From: CAVTWH01 sp963850915
GTDB taxonomy: Bacteria; Actinomycetota; Actinomycetes; Mycobacteriales; Micromonosporaceae
Assembly (NCBI GenBank): GCA_963850915.1
Contig: CAWKND010000011.1
Span: forward strand, 124,001-188,000
Direction of reading: 5' to 3'
DNA length: 64,000 nt
Shown: positions 52,387 through 62,900 of the stretch, one piece after another
How the letters are laid out: the number at the start of each line of letters is the position of its first letter
Position numbering within the stretch: the first letter of the stretch is position 1
The notes under the pieces: model-generated
What the model saw: the letters and a program-made list of their open reading frames with translations, nothing else
Database searches by the model: none
Told to the model about the DNA's origin: nothing
Made by a program: the position numbers and the translations under genes

Positions 52387-53372
52387 AGCCAGTTGACTGC
52401 ACGGTGATCGTGGTGACGTACAACAGCGCGGCCGACCTGCCCGGGCTGCTGGACTCGCTGCCCGCCGCCGCGCCCGGGCTGCGACTGCGGGTTCTGGTGG
52501 TGGACAACGACTCCAGCGACGACATCGGGGCGGCGGTCACCGGCCGGGCCGGCGTCGAGCTGATCCGCGCCGGTGGGAACCTCGGGTACGCCGGGGGAAT
52601 CAACGTGGGGCGCCGGGCCCTCGGGCCGACCGGTACCGTCGCGGTACTCAACCCGGACCTGCGACTGGCCCCCGACTCGTTGGCGCTGCTGGTCTCCACG
52701 GCCGGGCGGCTCGGTGGGGCGGTCCCCCGGTTCGTTGACGGCTCCGGTGCCACCTTCCCGTCGCTGCGCCGGGAGCCCTCCCTCTGCCGGATGCTGGGCG
52801 ACGCGCTGCTCGGTGCGCACTGGCGCGGCCGGCCCGGCTGGCTCTCCGAGATGGTGTGGGACAACGAATCCTACGAACGCCCGGCCATCGCGCAGTGGGC
52901 AACGGGTGCGGTACTGGTGGTCTCGGCCGAGGTGGACGCGGTGCTCGGCGACTGGGACGAGCGCTTCTTCCTCTACTGCGAGGAGACCGAGTACGCCCGC
53001 CGACTGCGTACGGCGGGCTTCGCGATCGGGTACGTGCCGGACGCGCGGGTGAGTCACCGGGGCGGCGGCTCGGGTACCTCACCGGCACTCACCGCGCTCA
53101 ACGAGGTGAACCGGGTGCGCTACTTCGCCCGCTACCACGGAAGGCTGGCGACCGCGCTGTTCCGTGCTGCGGTGACGCTGAGCCAACTGGTCCGGGTACG
53201 CCGCCCCGGCAACCGGGCCGCCCTCGACGCGCTGTGGTCAGCCCGGCGCCGCGCCACCCTCCCCGGCCCCTCCACAGCCACACCGGATCCGGTGCAGGAG
53301 CACGTTCCCGCCCCGACGTCGCACCGAAAACCCGGTGGCGACGCGGTACGCGACAAGGAGTTGGCGCGATGA
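52383..53372 (+). CDS. GT2-family glycosyltransferase (rhamnosyltransferase-like)
   Basis: 329 residues from ATG 52383, coupled by ATGA. GT-A fold: VIVVTYNSAADLPGLLDSL, VVDNDSSDD, NLGYAGGINVGRRAL, then AVLNPDLRLAPDS (the DxD-type site), WATGAVLVVSAEVDAV and FFLYCEETEYARRLRTAGF. The form resembles WbbL-type rhamnosyltransferases. It acts on the cytoplasmic side, adding a sugar to a lipid-linked oligosaccharide. The next gene overlaps its stop. Confidence 0.9.
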   Translation: MKPVDCTVIVVTYNSAADLPGLLDSLPAAAPGLRLRVLVVDNDSSDDIGAAVTGRAGVELIRAGGNLGYAGGINVGRRALGPTGTVAVLNPDLRLAPDSLALLVSTAGRLGGAVPRFVDGSGATFPSLRREPSLCRMLGDALLGAHWRGRPGWLSEMVWDNESYERPAIAQWATGAVLVVSAEVDAVLGDWDERFFLYCEETEYARRLRTAGFAIGYVPDARVSHRGGGSGTSPALTALNEVNRVRYFARYHGRLATALFRAAVTLSQLVRVRRPGNRAALDALWSARRRATLPGPSTATPDPVQEHVPAPTSHRKPGGDAVRDKELAR

Positions 53373-54304
53373 ACATGACCGTGTTGCCGCAGCCGGCCGG
53401 GGATGGCCGCCGCGTCGGGGTACGGGTACTCGGGTCGGTGATCATCCCGGCGCACAACGAACAGAGCGTCATCGCCGAGTGCCTGACGCCACTCGCCGCC
53501 CTCGCCGCCTCCGGCGCGCTGGAGATCGTGGTGGTGTGCAACGGATGCATGGACGCCACCGCCGAAGTCGCCCGCGGCTTCCCCGGCGTACGGGTGGTGG
53601 AGCTGGCGATCGGCTCCAAGCCGGCCGCGCTGCGCGCCGGCGAGCGGGCGGCGACCAGCCTGCCGCGCATTTACCTGGACGCCGATGTGGTACTCGACCC
53701 GGCTGCCGCGTACGCCGTGCTCACCCGGCTGGCGGCAAGGGATCCCGGCGCACCGCTGGCCGCCCGGCCACCACTGCGCTACGACACTGCCGGGGCTAGT
53801 TGGCTGGTACGCCGGTGGTACCGGGCCCGGACGCAGCTGCCCTCGGTACTGGGCTCCCTGTGGGGTGCGGGAACCTACGCCCTGTCGGCGCGCGGTCGGG
53901 CCCGGTTCCCCGAGTTCCCCGAGTTGGTCGCCGACGACCTGTGGGTGGATCAGCTCTTCGCGCCGGACGAGGTGGAGATCCTGGCGGGCTGCCCGGCGGT
54001 GGCGGTGACCGTGCCGATGCGTACCGGCGATCTGCTCAAAGTGCTCCGCCGTACCTACCGTGGCAAGGCCGAGCACCAGGTCCGCAACCCGGGTACCGCG
54101 CACGACACGGCGTCCACCACGGCACGGGATGTCCGGCGGCTGGCCCGGCGCGGTCCGGTCGGTCTCCTCGACGCGCTCGTCTACACCAGCCTGGTGGCGC
54201 TGGCCCGGGTGCTGCAGCGGCTGTCCCGCAACGAATCCTGGGAGCGGGACGACAGCTCCCGGGAGCGTCGCCCGGTCGCGCCGGAGCAGCGGCTACCGGG
54301 GTAA
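53369..54304 (+). CDS. GT2-family glycosyltransferase
   Basis: 311 residues from ATG 53369 (ATGA overlap). GT-A motifs: SVIIPAHNEQSVIAECL, VVCNGCMDATAEVAR, GSKPAALRAGERAA, IYLDADVVLD (DxD) and the acceptor region FPELVADDLWVDQLF. A C-terminal helix (LLDALVYTSLVALARVLQ) may bind the membrane. Last gene of this four-gene coupled unit. Donor and acceptor unknown. Confidence 0.88.
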   Translation: MNMTVLPQPAGDGRRVGVRVLGSVIIPAHNEQSVIAECLTPLAALAASGALEIVVVCNGCMDATAEVARGFPGVRVVELAIGSKPAALRAGERAATSLPRIYLDADVVLDPAAAYAVLTRLAARDPGAPLAARPPLRYDTAGASWLVRRWYRARTQLPSVLGSLWGAGTYALSARGRARFPEFPELVADDLWVDQLFAPDEVEILAGCPAVAVTVPMRTGDLLKVLRRTYRGKAEHQVRNPGTAHDTASTTARDVRRLARRGPVGLLDALVYTSLVALARVLQRLSRNESWERDDSSRERRPVAPEQRLPG

Positions 54305-54326
54305 CCCCTTTCGAGGGCGGGAAAGG

Positions 54327-55886
54327 TCAGTAGGCGCCGCAGCTGGAGCCGCCGTCCACCCGGTAGATGTGTACCGCGTTGCCGTCGGCGAAGCTGTCGG
54401 TGAAGGTACCGTTGGTCATCTTCAGCGTCCGGTTCTCGTTCACCACAGTCACCGTGGCATTGCCGACACAGGGCATGGCGAGCGCGGCGCTCTGCGCGGC
54501 CGCCTGGGTGGAGCCGGCCAGCACGTAGTAGTGCCCGCCGTACCACTTCGCCGAGGCGTCGATCGAGCCACCCGTGGTCAGCACCCCGTCCGCGAACGGC
54601 GCGTTGAGTACCGGAGCCAACTGGCGGATCTCGGTATCCACGGCGGTGACCGCGGTACGCACGCTGGTATAGCACGGATCGCGCAGCGCGTGCTGGGTCT
54701 GGCACGGCCCGCCGAAGCTGTGGTTGAAGTAGATGATCCCGCGGGCACCGTGGATGATGCTGCTCCACACCGCCGCCACGATCTGGGCCGGCTGGGCCGA
54801 CAGCGAAGAATCGGAGTCCTTGTTCGGGTGGCCGACCTCCACGAACGCCCACACCGGCTTGCTGCCGGCCGGGGAGACCAGGCTACGCAGCCGATCCACG
54901 GTCAGCCCGTAGTTGGATGGCCGGTGGCACAGCGGATCCGGCAGCCGGTTGCTGCCACCGTTCTGGCCGGGTACCAGCATGCTGGCCGGGAACATCCCGC
55001 CACCCTCGCTCTTGATGCAGATGTTCTCGTCGGTCAGCCAGTAGTTGTCCGCGGAGAGCACATCCTGGAACTTGTTGACGAAGGTGGCTGCCTCGGAGTC
55101 GGTGTCCCAGAAGGTGACGCCCTTGCCGTAGTTGGCGTAGCGGAACCGGCTGTCGGCCGGGTACCCGTTCAGGATCGTGTTGTGCACCGTGTACCCGCAG
55201 TCGCTCCCGGCCGGGCTGCAGATCGTACCCTCGCCGGCGTACCGCCCGGTCCACGCAGCACTGCCCGGCCCGGCCCACATGTCCGCCTCGTCAGGCAGCT
55301 CCCAGCCGACCGTCTCGGTACCCGCGCGCGCCGGATCGCTCTGGATCGCGTACATCCCCGCGCCGGCAATGAGGTTCATCTTCGTACTGTCGGTCAACTG
55401 GACGTAGGTGTTGAGCCCGGCCACCTTGTCCTTGTCGATGTCGCCCTGGGCGACCACGCTCTCGTACCAGACGCCGATCGGGAAGAACGCCGGATCGACC
55501 GGGAGCGACGGGGAGAACTTGGCGAAGTAGTTGGGGCCGCCGTCCACCTGACGCAGGTGCACACCGGCTCCGCCGTGGGTGGCGACCGGCTGGCCGCCGT
55601 TGACTCCACTCGGAATCGGGCTACTGGACGGCATCATCGAGACGGATGGTCGCGGGTTGGCTGACGGGCTCGGGCCGAGCGACGGGTACCCGGTCGGCTT
55701 GCTGCTCGGACTCGTTGTGGGGTGCGGCTTGCCGTGGTGCCACCAGGGCCAGCCGTGCGACGAAGCGTCGGCGGTACCCTCGGTGCCCGGCCCGAACATG
55801 GCCAGCAGCCCCAGCCCGGCGAGGAGTACCGTCGCCACTACCGAGACAAGCAGTACCCGCTTGGTTCTGGTCAACTTCCTGATCAC
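54327..55886 (-). CDS. Secreted glycoside-hydrolase-like protein of unknown family
   Basis: 519 residues from GTG 55886. A signal anchor (VLLVSVVATVLLAGLGLLAMF), a Ser/Pro-rich linker (residues 50-95), then a predicted TIM-type barrel: NYFAKFSPSLPVDPAFFPIGVW, TYVQLTDSTKMNLIAGAGMYAI, VGWELPDEADMWAG, FVEVGHPNKDSD, GIIYFNHSFGG. A beta-sandwich end carries a Cys pair. WELPDEAD looks like an acid/base site but matches no family I can name. It probably trims or modifies the polymer made here. Only seven bases separate it from the next gene. Confidence 0.68.
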   Translation of the reverse strand: MIRKLTRTKRVLLVSVVATVLLAGLGLLAMFGPGTEGTADASSHGWPWWHHGKPHPTTSPSSKPTGYPSLGPSPSANPRPSVSMMPSSSPIPSGVNGGQPVATHGGAGVHLRQVDGGPNYFAKFSPSLPVDPAFFPIGVWYESVVAQGDIDKDKVAGLNTYVQLTDSTKMNLIAGAGMYAIQSDPARAGTETVGWELPDEADMWAGPGSAAWTGRYAGEGTICSPAGSDCGYTVHNTILNGYPADSRFRYANYGKGVTFWDTDSEAATFVNKFQDVLSADNYWLTDENICIKSEGGGMFPASMLVPGQNGGSNRLPDPLCHRPSNYGLTVDRLRSLVSPAGSKPVWAFVEVGHPNKDSDSSLSAQPAQIVAAVWSSIIHGARGIIYFNHSFGGPCQTQHALRDPCYTSVRTAVTAVDTEIRQLAPVLNAPFADGVLTTGGSIDASAKWYGGHYYVLAGSTQAAAQSAALAMPCVGNATVTVVNENRTLKMTNGTFTDSFADGNAVHIYRVDGGSSCGAY

Positions 55887-55892
55887 GACTTG

Positions 55893-57119
55893 CTACCTCA
55901 CAGAGACTTCGGCGAGTACCGTCGTCAAACCCAACGACCGGGCGACGGTGGTGGCGCGACTGTGCCAACTGTGGCCCTCCGCGAATGCCCGGCGCCGGGC
56001 CGCGAGCCCAGCCGCGTGCTTTGCGTCGGAGGGCTCGGCGAGCCGGCGCGCCAGCTGTGCGAACTCGGTCGGGTCGCTCGCCACGTGGACCAGATCTGTT
56101 GCGAGGGAGCGGGTTGCCGGCAGGTCGGTGCTCACGGTCGGCAGCCCGGCGGCGAGGTACTCCAGCGTCTTCAGCGGGAAGGAGGCGCGGTTGAACGCGG
56201 TGTCGGCATACGGGGTGAGGCCCACGTCCATGTGCCGCAGGTACCCGGGGAGCGTCTCGTACGGGCGGAAGCCGGTCCACCGTACCCGCGGCGAGCGGCA
56301 CAGCGCGGCGAACCGCTCCGGCTCCCAGCGCGGATCACACGGGCCGACGAGTAGCAACGAGACCCCTTGTGCGAGAACGGCTTCGAGCAGGTTCAGGTCG
56401 ATGCGGGCGGAGAGCTGGCCGACCACGCCGGCGATCGGGTGCGGCAGCGCGACGTCGGCGGCCGGGGTCACCCGCGTCAGATCGGCATAGGGCTCGGTCT
56501 GCACGCCGTTGGGTACCAACACGACATCCGTACCGCGCCCGTGCCGCAGCTCCTGCCAGCGCTCGCGCAGCGGCTCGGAGACGGCGAGCACCAGGTCGGC
56601 GGCGTCCAGGCTGTACCGCTCGTCGGCCAGCAGTCGCATCGTGGAGAGCCCCATCAGCGCCGCACCGGCCACGTAGTCGTCGGTCCCGTAGAGCACACTG
56701 CGGACACCCGTACCCCAGCCGCCCAACAACCGGCCGAGCCGCGCGTCCACGATCGCGTCCGGTCGGTGGCCCAGACGCCTGAGCGCCCAACCGATCTGTG
56801 CCCGGACCAGACCGGCCGAAGTGGCCCGGATGCCGGTACGGGTGTGGAACGGCAGTACCGTCGGGTACAGCGCGGTGATGTGGTCGGCGACCGGCCGCAG
56901 CCGGGGCACCGGGGCACGCCCGGTCCCGTAGCGCAGCGCCGATCTGGTTACCGGAGAGACGGGCGGGTCGACCCACAACACGTCGGCGTAAGCGGTCAAC
57001 GCGGTGGTGAGCATGCGGTGCGTACCGGCGACCCCGTGCCAGGGTCGGCCGGCACCGAACACGATCAGCGGTCGATCCCGGCGGGGGGCGACCGTGGCGG
57101 ACTGCACTCCTTTGGGCAC
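55893..57119 (-). CDS. Glycosyltransferase (GT4-like, TuaH type)
   Basis: 408 residues with GTG 57119 as start; a GTG at 57107 is possible and neither has a strong ribosome site. GT-B fold: LIVFGAGRPWHGVAGT at the start, DAADLVLAVSEPLRERW, VVLVPNGVQTEPYAD, GVVGQLSARIDLNLLE, LLLVGPCDPR, and the C-terminal nucleotide-sugar site VGLTPYADTAFNRASFPLKTLEYLAAGLPTV (18 or more residues of it conserved). Resembles teichuronic-acid-type transferases. It is coupled with the secreted hydrolase gene. Confidence 0.82.
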   Translation of the reverse strand: MPKGVQSATVAPRRDRPLIVFGAGRPWHGVAGTHRMLTTALTAYADVLWVDPPVSPVTRSALRYGTGRAPVPRLRPVADHITALYPTVLPFHTRTGIRATSAGLVRAQIGWALRRLGHRPDAIVDARLGRLLGGWGTGVRSVLYGTDDYVAGAALMGLSTMRLLADERYSLDAADLVLAVSEPLRERWQELRHGRGTDVVLVPNGVQTEPYADLTRVTPAADVALPHPIAGVVGQLSARIDLNLLEAVLAQGVSLLLVGPCDPRWEPERFAALCRSPRVRWTGFRPYETLPGYLRHMDVGLTPYADTAFNRASFPLKTLEYLAAGLPTVSTDLPATRSLATDLVHVASDPTEFAQLARRLAEPSDAKHAAGLAARRRAFAEGHSWHSRATTVARSLGLTTVLAEVSVR

Positions 57120-57285
57120 GCTCTGCAGCCTGCCCGATTCATCCCAAGATCGGGCAGGAACGACGTTTCGACATGCTGCCAGTTTCTGACTGTTCCTCGC
57201 CGGCCCCCCATTCGTTAGTCGTTTGCCGGCCCCGCACGCGCGCCGACCGAACTGCCGGAAGCCGCCCGAGAGCAGGGAGAAAGCG

Positions 57286-58572
57286 TTGGCAGGACTGCGA
57301 ATCCTGGTGTACCCGCACGCGATGACGGTGGGTGGCAGCCAGCTCAACGCGATCGACATCGCGGCGGCGGTACGCGATCTCGGGCACGACGTGGTGATCC
57401 TCGGTGAGCCGGGGCCGCTCGTCGACCGGGTACGCGCGCGGGATCTGGAGTACCTGCCGATCCCGGCACGCCGGCAGCGCCCGTCGATCGGCGTGACCAC
57501 GCTGCTGCGTACGCTGATTCGCCGGCGCGGCTTGGACATCGTGCACGGGTACGAGTGGCCGCCGGGGCTGGAGTGCGCGGCAGCCGCGTTCGCCCGGCCC
57601 GGTACCGCCGCCGTCTGCACCATCATGTCCATGTCGGTCGCGCCGTTCCTGCCCGCGCCACTCCCGCTGGTCGTCGGTACCCGGGAACTCTGCGATCGCA
57701 CCGCGGCCGGGCGCAGTGGACCGGTCTACCTGATCGAGCCGCCGGTGGATGTGGAGTCCGACGCACCCGGCCACGACAGTGCCGAATTCCGCGCCCGGTA
57801 CGGGCTGGACGGCGCCGCCCTCAATCTCGTCATGGTGTGCCGGCTGGTCGCCGAGTTGAAGCTGGAAGGCATCTGTACCGCCATCTCCGTCGTCGGCGAG
57901 CTGGCTCGGGAGCTGCCGGTGCGGCTGACGATCGTGGGCGACGGGCCGGCCGCCGAGGTGGTACGCGCGCGGGCTGCGACGGCCAACGAGCGGGCCGGGC
58001 GCACGGCGGTGGTACTCACCGGCCAGCTCGACGATCCCCGACCGGCGTACGCCGCCGCCGACGTGGTGCTGGGTATGGGCGGCTCCGCGCTGCGCGCACT
58101 CGCCTTCGGTAAGCCACTTGTGGTGCAGGGGGAGCACGGGTTCTGGGCGATGCTGACGCCGGAGAGCTGTGCCACCTTCCTGCGCCAGGGCTGGTACGGC
58201 ATCGGCGACGGAGTGGACGGCGCTGCCCGGCTGACCGGAATCCTGCGCCAACTGCTCGCCGACGCGGCCCTTCGGGACACGCTCGGCCGGTACGGACGGG
58301 ACCTCGCGGTGACCCGGTTCAGCCTGCACCGGGCGGCCACCGTACAGCAGGAGATCTACCGGAAAGCGTTGGCACTCCAGCCTTCGGTGGCTGTCGGGGC
58401 GGCCACGGGTGCTCGTTCGGCGGTGCGGTTGACCGGGTACAAGGTACGCCGCCGGGTGCAGCGGCTGCGCGGTGGTGTTGCCCGGGACGACTTCAACGCG
58501 GTGGCGCCTCAATCCACCGGTACCGGCGTCCCCACCGAGCGCAGTGCCTGGACCGCTCCGCGCATCCGGTAG
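57286..58572 (+). CDS. Glycosyltransferase (GT4-like)
   Basis: TTG 57286 is chosen as start because CAGGGAG lies eight bases upstream; a TTG at 57223 would add 21 residues with no ribosome site. 428 residues. GT-B N-domain (RILVYPHAMTVGGSQLNAID), LVMVCRLVAELKLEGI, LTIVGDGPAAEVVRAR and AADVVLGMGGSALRALAFGKPLVV. The C-terminal tail is basic and overlaps the convergent flippase gene by 64 bases. Probably adds a sugar to the growing repeat unit. Confidence 0.82.
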   Translation: MAGLRILVYPHAMTVGGSQLNAIDIAAAVRDLGHDVVILGEPGPLVDRVRARDLEYLPIPARRQRPSIGVTTLLRTLIRRRGLDIVHGYEWPPGLECAAAAFARPGTAAVCTIMSMSVAPFLPAPLPLVVGTRELCDRTAAGRSGPVYLIEPPVDVESDAPGHDSAEFRARYGLDGAALNLVMVCRLVAELKLEGICTAISVVGELARELPVRLTIVGDGPAAEVVRARAATANERAGRTAVVLTGQLDDPRPAYAAADVVLGMGGSALRALAFGKPLVVQGEHGFWAMLTPESCATFLRQGWYGIGDGVDGAARLTGILRQLLADAALRDTLGRYGRDLAVTRFSLHRAATVQQEIYRKALALQPSVAVGAATGARSAVRLTGYKVRRRVQRLRGGVARDDFNAVAPQSTGTGVPTERSAWTAPRIR

Positions 58573-59966
58573 AGCAGCAGCCCGATCGCGACCACGCCGG
58601 CGATCCCGGCGACCCCGAGGGCCAGCACGTCGACCGGGATGATCCGGCTGGCGGCCAGCGCCGCGCCCGCTGCGGCAAAGGCGCCGAGCACCGGCACGAG
58701 CAGCTTCGCGCCGAGCGCGGCCGGGGTGATCCCGGTGCGGCGCAGCTCGTACAGGTAGAGCGGCGCTACGACGCACAGCGCCACGGCGAACTGGGCTGCG
58801 CCGGCTCCGCCGATCCCGGCCACGCGTACCCCGACCTCCAACGCACCAACCAACGCCACCAGCCAGACCACCTGTACCACCAGCACGATCCGCGTGTTGG
58901 CCAGTACCACGAAGTAGTCGTAGACCAGCTCGAAGAGGATGCGCAGCGCACCGAGCGCGGCCAGCCAGGGCAGCACCGTTGCGGCAAGTGTCCACTGTGG
59001 ACCGTAGACGAACCGGATCAGCGGCTGGGCGGCGGCGCCGAGCAGCGCACAGGCCGGCAGGGTCACCGCGGCCAGCAGACCGGCCGTGGACAGGAAGCTG
59101 GTACGCATTGCCACCCGGTCGTGCTGCAACCGCGCCAGCGCGGCCGGCGCCACCGACCGTACCGGCTGGGAGAACATGCTCACCGGCCAGTTGGCGAGGT
59201 TGACCGCGAGTACGTACAGGCCGAGTGGTACCGGGCCGAGGAGGGTACCGACCAGGATCTTGTCGACGTTGCCGACGGCGAAGACCACCGCGCTGGAGCC
59301 GGCCAGCGGCAACCCGAAGCGCAGCAGTGCCCGCATCTGCGTGTGGTCGTACCCGAACCGCATTCCGTGTGGCGCGAAGGCGATCAGCAGCCCGGCCCCG
59401 GCCAGCGCGCCGGCGAGCTGCCCGACGGCGAGGCTCATCGCGCCCAACCCGCTGAGCGCGCACGCCACCGAGACGCCGGAGTTGAGCCAACTCGTGGTCA
59501 GGTTGGCGAACATCTTGCGGTCCTGCCGGAACTCCCGCTGCAGCAGCGCGGCGGGTACCGAGACGAGCCCGTCGATCAGCACGCTCAGCGTGAGTACCCG
59601 CACCACCGCTGTCGCGTGCGGATCCCCCATCGCGTGGGTGAACGCGGGCGCGCCGAGGAAGCAGGCCGCGTAGATGACCGCGCTGGACAGCAGCGAGATG
59701 GTCGCCACCGTAGGGGCGATCCGCCTGGGGTCGCCGGGCCAACGGACGATGGCGAGGCTGACCCCCAGCTCGTTGAAGCTCAATACGGCCAGCAGGGCCA
59801 CCATCGCCACCGCGAAGGTACCGAACTGGCGGGGCCCGAGCACCCGGGCCAGTACGATCCCGACCGCCAGCGTGCTCAGCCGGCTGGCGGCCGTACTCGC
59901 GAAGCTCCAGCCGAGCGCCCGACTCGCCCGGGAGAACAAGCTGGCCGGGGAGGTGAGGCTGCCCAT
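58509..59966 (-). CDS. Wzx-type polysaccharide flippase (oligosaccharide transporter)
   Basis: 485 residues from ATG 59966 (TGATG overlap with the DUF4082 gene). Fourteen or so hydrophobic segments. Starts FSRASRALGWSFASTAASRL, with the MOP-superfamily opening VLARVLGPRQFGTFAVAMV and later VDKILVGTLLGPVPLGLYVLAVNLA. It would move the lipid-linked repeat unit across the membrane. Its C-terminus overlaps the GT4 gene on the other strand. Confidence 0.92.
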   Translation of the reverse strand: MGSLTSPASLFSRASRALGWSFASTAASRLSTLAVGIVLARVLGPRQFGTFAVAMVALLAVLSFNELGVSLAIVRWPGDPRRIAPTVATISLLSSAVIYAACFLGAPAFTHAMGDPHATAVVRVLTLSVLIDGLVSVPAALLQREFRQDRKMFANLTTSWLNSGVSVACALSGLGAMSLAVGQLAGALAGAGLLIAFAPHGMRFGYDHTQMRALLRFGLPLAGSSAVVFAVGNVDKILVGTLLGPVPLGLYVLAVNLANWPVSMFSQPVRSVAPAALARLQHDRVAMRTSFLSTAGLLAAVTLPACALLGAAAQPLIRFVYGPQWTLAATVLPWLAALGALRILFELVYDYFVVLANTRIVLVVQVVWLVALVGALEVGVRVAGIGGAGAAQFAVALCVVAPLYLYELRRTGITPAALGAKLLVPVLGAFAAAGAALAASRIIPVDVLALGVAGIAGVVAIGLLLYRMRGAVQALRSVGTPVPVD

Positions 59967-62900
59967 CAGCCCACCGGGTCCGGGAGGAACATCACGTCCA
60001 CCCAGTAGTTGTGCTTTGAGGTGCTGTTCGGGAAGCCGCCACCGTAGCGGTACGCGCTGCCGCTGGTGGCCACGTGTAGTGGTGGCTTGTTCAACCCGCT
60101 GCTGGCAAAGGAGTTCAGCGTCGCCGAGTAGTACCCGACGGTGGTCGAGTAGGAGATCACGTACGCGGTGTTCGGGGTGATGCGTACCGGCGTGCTGAAG
60201 CTCGCCTGCTGCCACCCCCACGCCGACTCGCTCTGGAAAGTCACGGTCGCCAGCAACTGGCCGGTCGCGCTCCACAGCGATCCGGTGTGCACCCCGGTGT
60301 TCTGCGATCCCTTGTAGAAGCGCACTCCGGCGACCACGCCAGCCGTGTCGGCACTGAACTTCAGCCCGACCTCCACCGCCTTCGGGTCACTCCAGTTCGC
60401 CGTGGCGGGTGTGTCGTCGTTGCTGAACAGGCTCACCACACCCGACGGGAGCGGCGACGGGCTCGCCGACGGCAACGGACTCGCGGACGACGCCCCCGGC
60501 GAACCCGTTGGGCTCGCTGGCGGGGTCGTTGGAGACGGCGCGCCGGGGCCGGCTACGAACAGTGGATCGACCCAGTAGTTGCTGGACTGGTACGCGTTGC
60601 TGGGAAAGGCGTCGGCGGCGTAGCGGTACACCCCGTTGCTGCCGGCCGGTGCGGTGAGTACACCGGTGGTCAGTGCCGAGCCGAAGTAGGCCGGATCGGC
60701 GGCGTAGTGCCCGTTCGGCGCGTAGTAGGAGATGACGTAGGTACTCCCGACGCCGACCGGGACGGGCGTGTCGAAGTGCGCCGTCTGCCAGCCGCTGCCG
60801 CTCTCGTTGCTGAAGGTCACCTTCGCCAGCAGCGTGCCGGCGGCGCTCCACAGGCTGCCGGTGTGTACTCCCGTGTTGCCGTCGCCCTTGTAGAACCGCA
60901 CCCCCACCACGGTCCCACTCACCTGCGGGACGAACTTCGCGCCGACCTCGGTCGGGTTGCTGTCCCCGGTCGCCGGCACCTGGGGTACCGCGTCGGCCGC
61001 GAACAGGGTGCTGAGGTTGGCGTACGTCTCGGTACTGAACGTCCAGGAGTTGGCTCCACTGAGCGGATTCCCGGTCAGGTCCCGCCCCTGCACGGTCACC
61101 GTGTACGCCGTACCGGTGGCCAGTGCCGCCGACGGTGTTACCGAAACCGTCCGGGTGCCGGCGTTGTACGCGCTCGTCACGGCGACCGGCCCGGCCGGTC
61201 CGGCCAGCGTGGCGCTCACCGACGCCGGATCGAGTGCCTTGGAGAAGGTCGCCGACGGGTGCACGGAGACCGGAACGTACGTCGCGTTCGCGGCCGGCGC
61301 GGTGCTCTGCACCCCGGGTACCACCACGCTTTCGTCCACGAACTGCACGTCGACGTAGTAGTTCGCGGCCTCGAAGGAGGTGGCTGGGAAGGCCGATCCG
61401 AAGGCGTAGAGCCCATTCCCGGCGACATGGTCGGAGCGTGGCGTGGACAGCGGGCCGGCGGTCAGGCCCGAGTAGACGAAGGCCCAGTTGTCGGCCGCGT
61501 AGTGCCCGGCCGGCGCGTAGTAGGAGGCGATGTAGGTGGTGTTCGCGGTCACCGCGACCGGACTCGGGAAGGTGAGGGTCTGCCAGCCGGTGGCCGTCTC
61601 GCCGGTGAAGGTACCGGTGGCGAGCTTCGCGCCGCTGGCCGACCACAGCGTGCCGGTGTGCGTACCGGTGTTGCCGGTTCCCTTGTAGAACCGTACTCCG
61701 GTGATGTACCCGTTGCTGGCCGGTACCACCTTGACGCCCAGTGTCACGGCCGAGGCGTCGGAGACGGCAGGCGTGGCGGGCACTTCGGCGCCGAAGAGGC
61801 TCGCCGGTCCGGTCAGGTTCAGCCGCACACTCGCCGGTGTGGAGCCGATGTTCAGGCTGTCGTCGACGCCCCGCACGAAGACCGTCTGCTGGTTCACGCC
61901 ACTGGCAGCGAAGGTGTACGACCACGTGCTGGTACCGGTGGCCCGATGCCAGGTGGTCCCGCCGTCGGTGGAGACCTCGACCGCGGCGACCACGCCACCG
62001 GCGTCGGATGCGGTACCGGACAAGGTAACCAGCGAGCCGTTGACGACCGTACTGTTGTCCGCCGGCGCGGTCACTGTCACGGTGGGCGCAGAAGTGTCGG
62101 TGGAGGCGGTCGCCGCCACCAGCCCGGTCATCAGCGTGTCGGGGCGCACGCCCATGTCCGCCAACAGGTTCACGGTCGCCTGCTGCATCGCCGGATCCGC
62201 CGGTGATTCGGTACCGTCGTGGTCGTCGTCCACCCCCCACGCCCACTGGATGGTGCCGGCGCTGAAGACCAGCGCGCCGCTGGCCGCCCGGTACAGGGTG
62301 AGGTGGTGGGTGGTGGTACCGGGGGCCACCACGAGACCGAAGTCCTGCAGGTACTGCGGAGTCTGGCCGGTGGTGGTGGAGAGGTCGATCAGGCCGGCCG
62401 GCCGGAATCCGTTGTCCAGATCCTCGTCCGACTCGTACCCGATGGTATGCGGCGCGAGGGTCGCAGTCTGCCCGGCCGCCGCCAGCGAAGCGACGGAGGT
62501 GTTGCGCCACAACCGGTACACCCCTTGATCCGGGGGTACCTGCAGGGCCAGGTCGTCCGTGTTGGCCATGTACGCCGTACCGGTCAACGCGTTCTCCGGC
62601 CGGCCACCGTCATAGGGTGGGCTGAACGTGGGGTCCCGCCACGTTCCGGTCCACTCGTTGCTCGGGTCGATCTTCGCGTTGGCCCAGGTTTCCTTGTAGG
62701 TCACCAGTGTCCGGTAGGGCGTCGAGGAGCCGTCCTCACTCGGCTCCCAGCGGGTCTTCCAGTAGACCTCGTTGCCGCTGAAGAAGGCCAGGTTCACCCC
62801 TGCGTCCCGGGCCGCCTCGACATTGTCGCGCTCGCCCTCCGACCAGTACTCGTCGTGCCCGACGGAGAGGAACACCTGGTGGTTGGTGAGCAGCGAACCG

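Noticed and set aside
49935..53372. Single 1145-residue MFS-glycosyltransferase fusion
   Set aside because: The middle third is the TolB-like gene read out of frame, and the GT2 gene has its own coupled ATG. A lost stop is more likely than a fusion.
57139..59742. 867-codon open frame on the minus strand
   Set aside because: It overlaps the GT4 gene and the flippase in other frames and has the Arg/Ala/Gly bias of a shadow frame.
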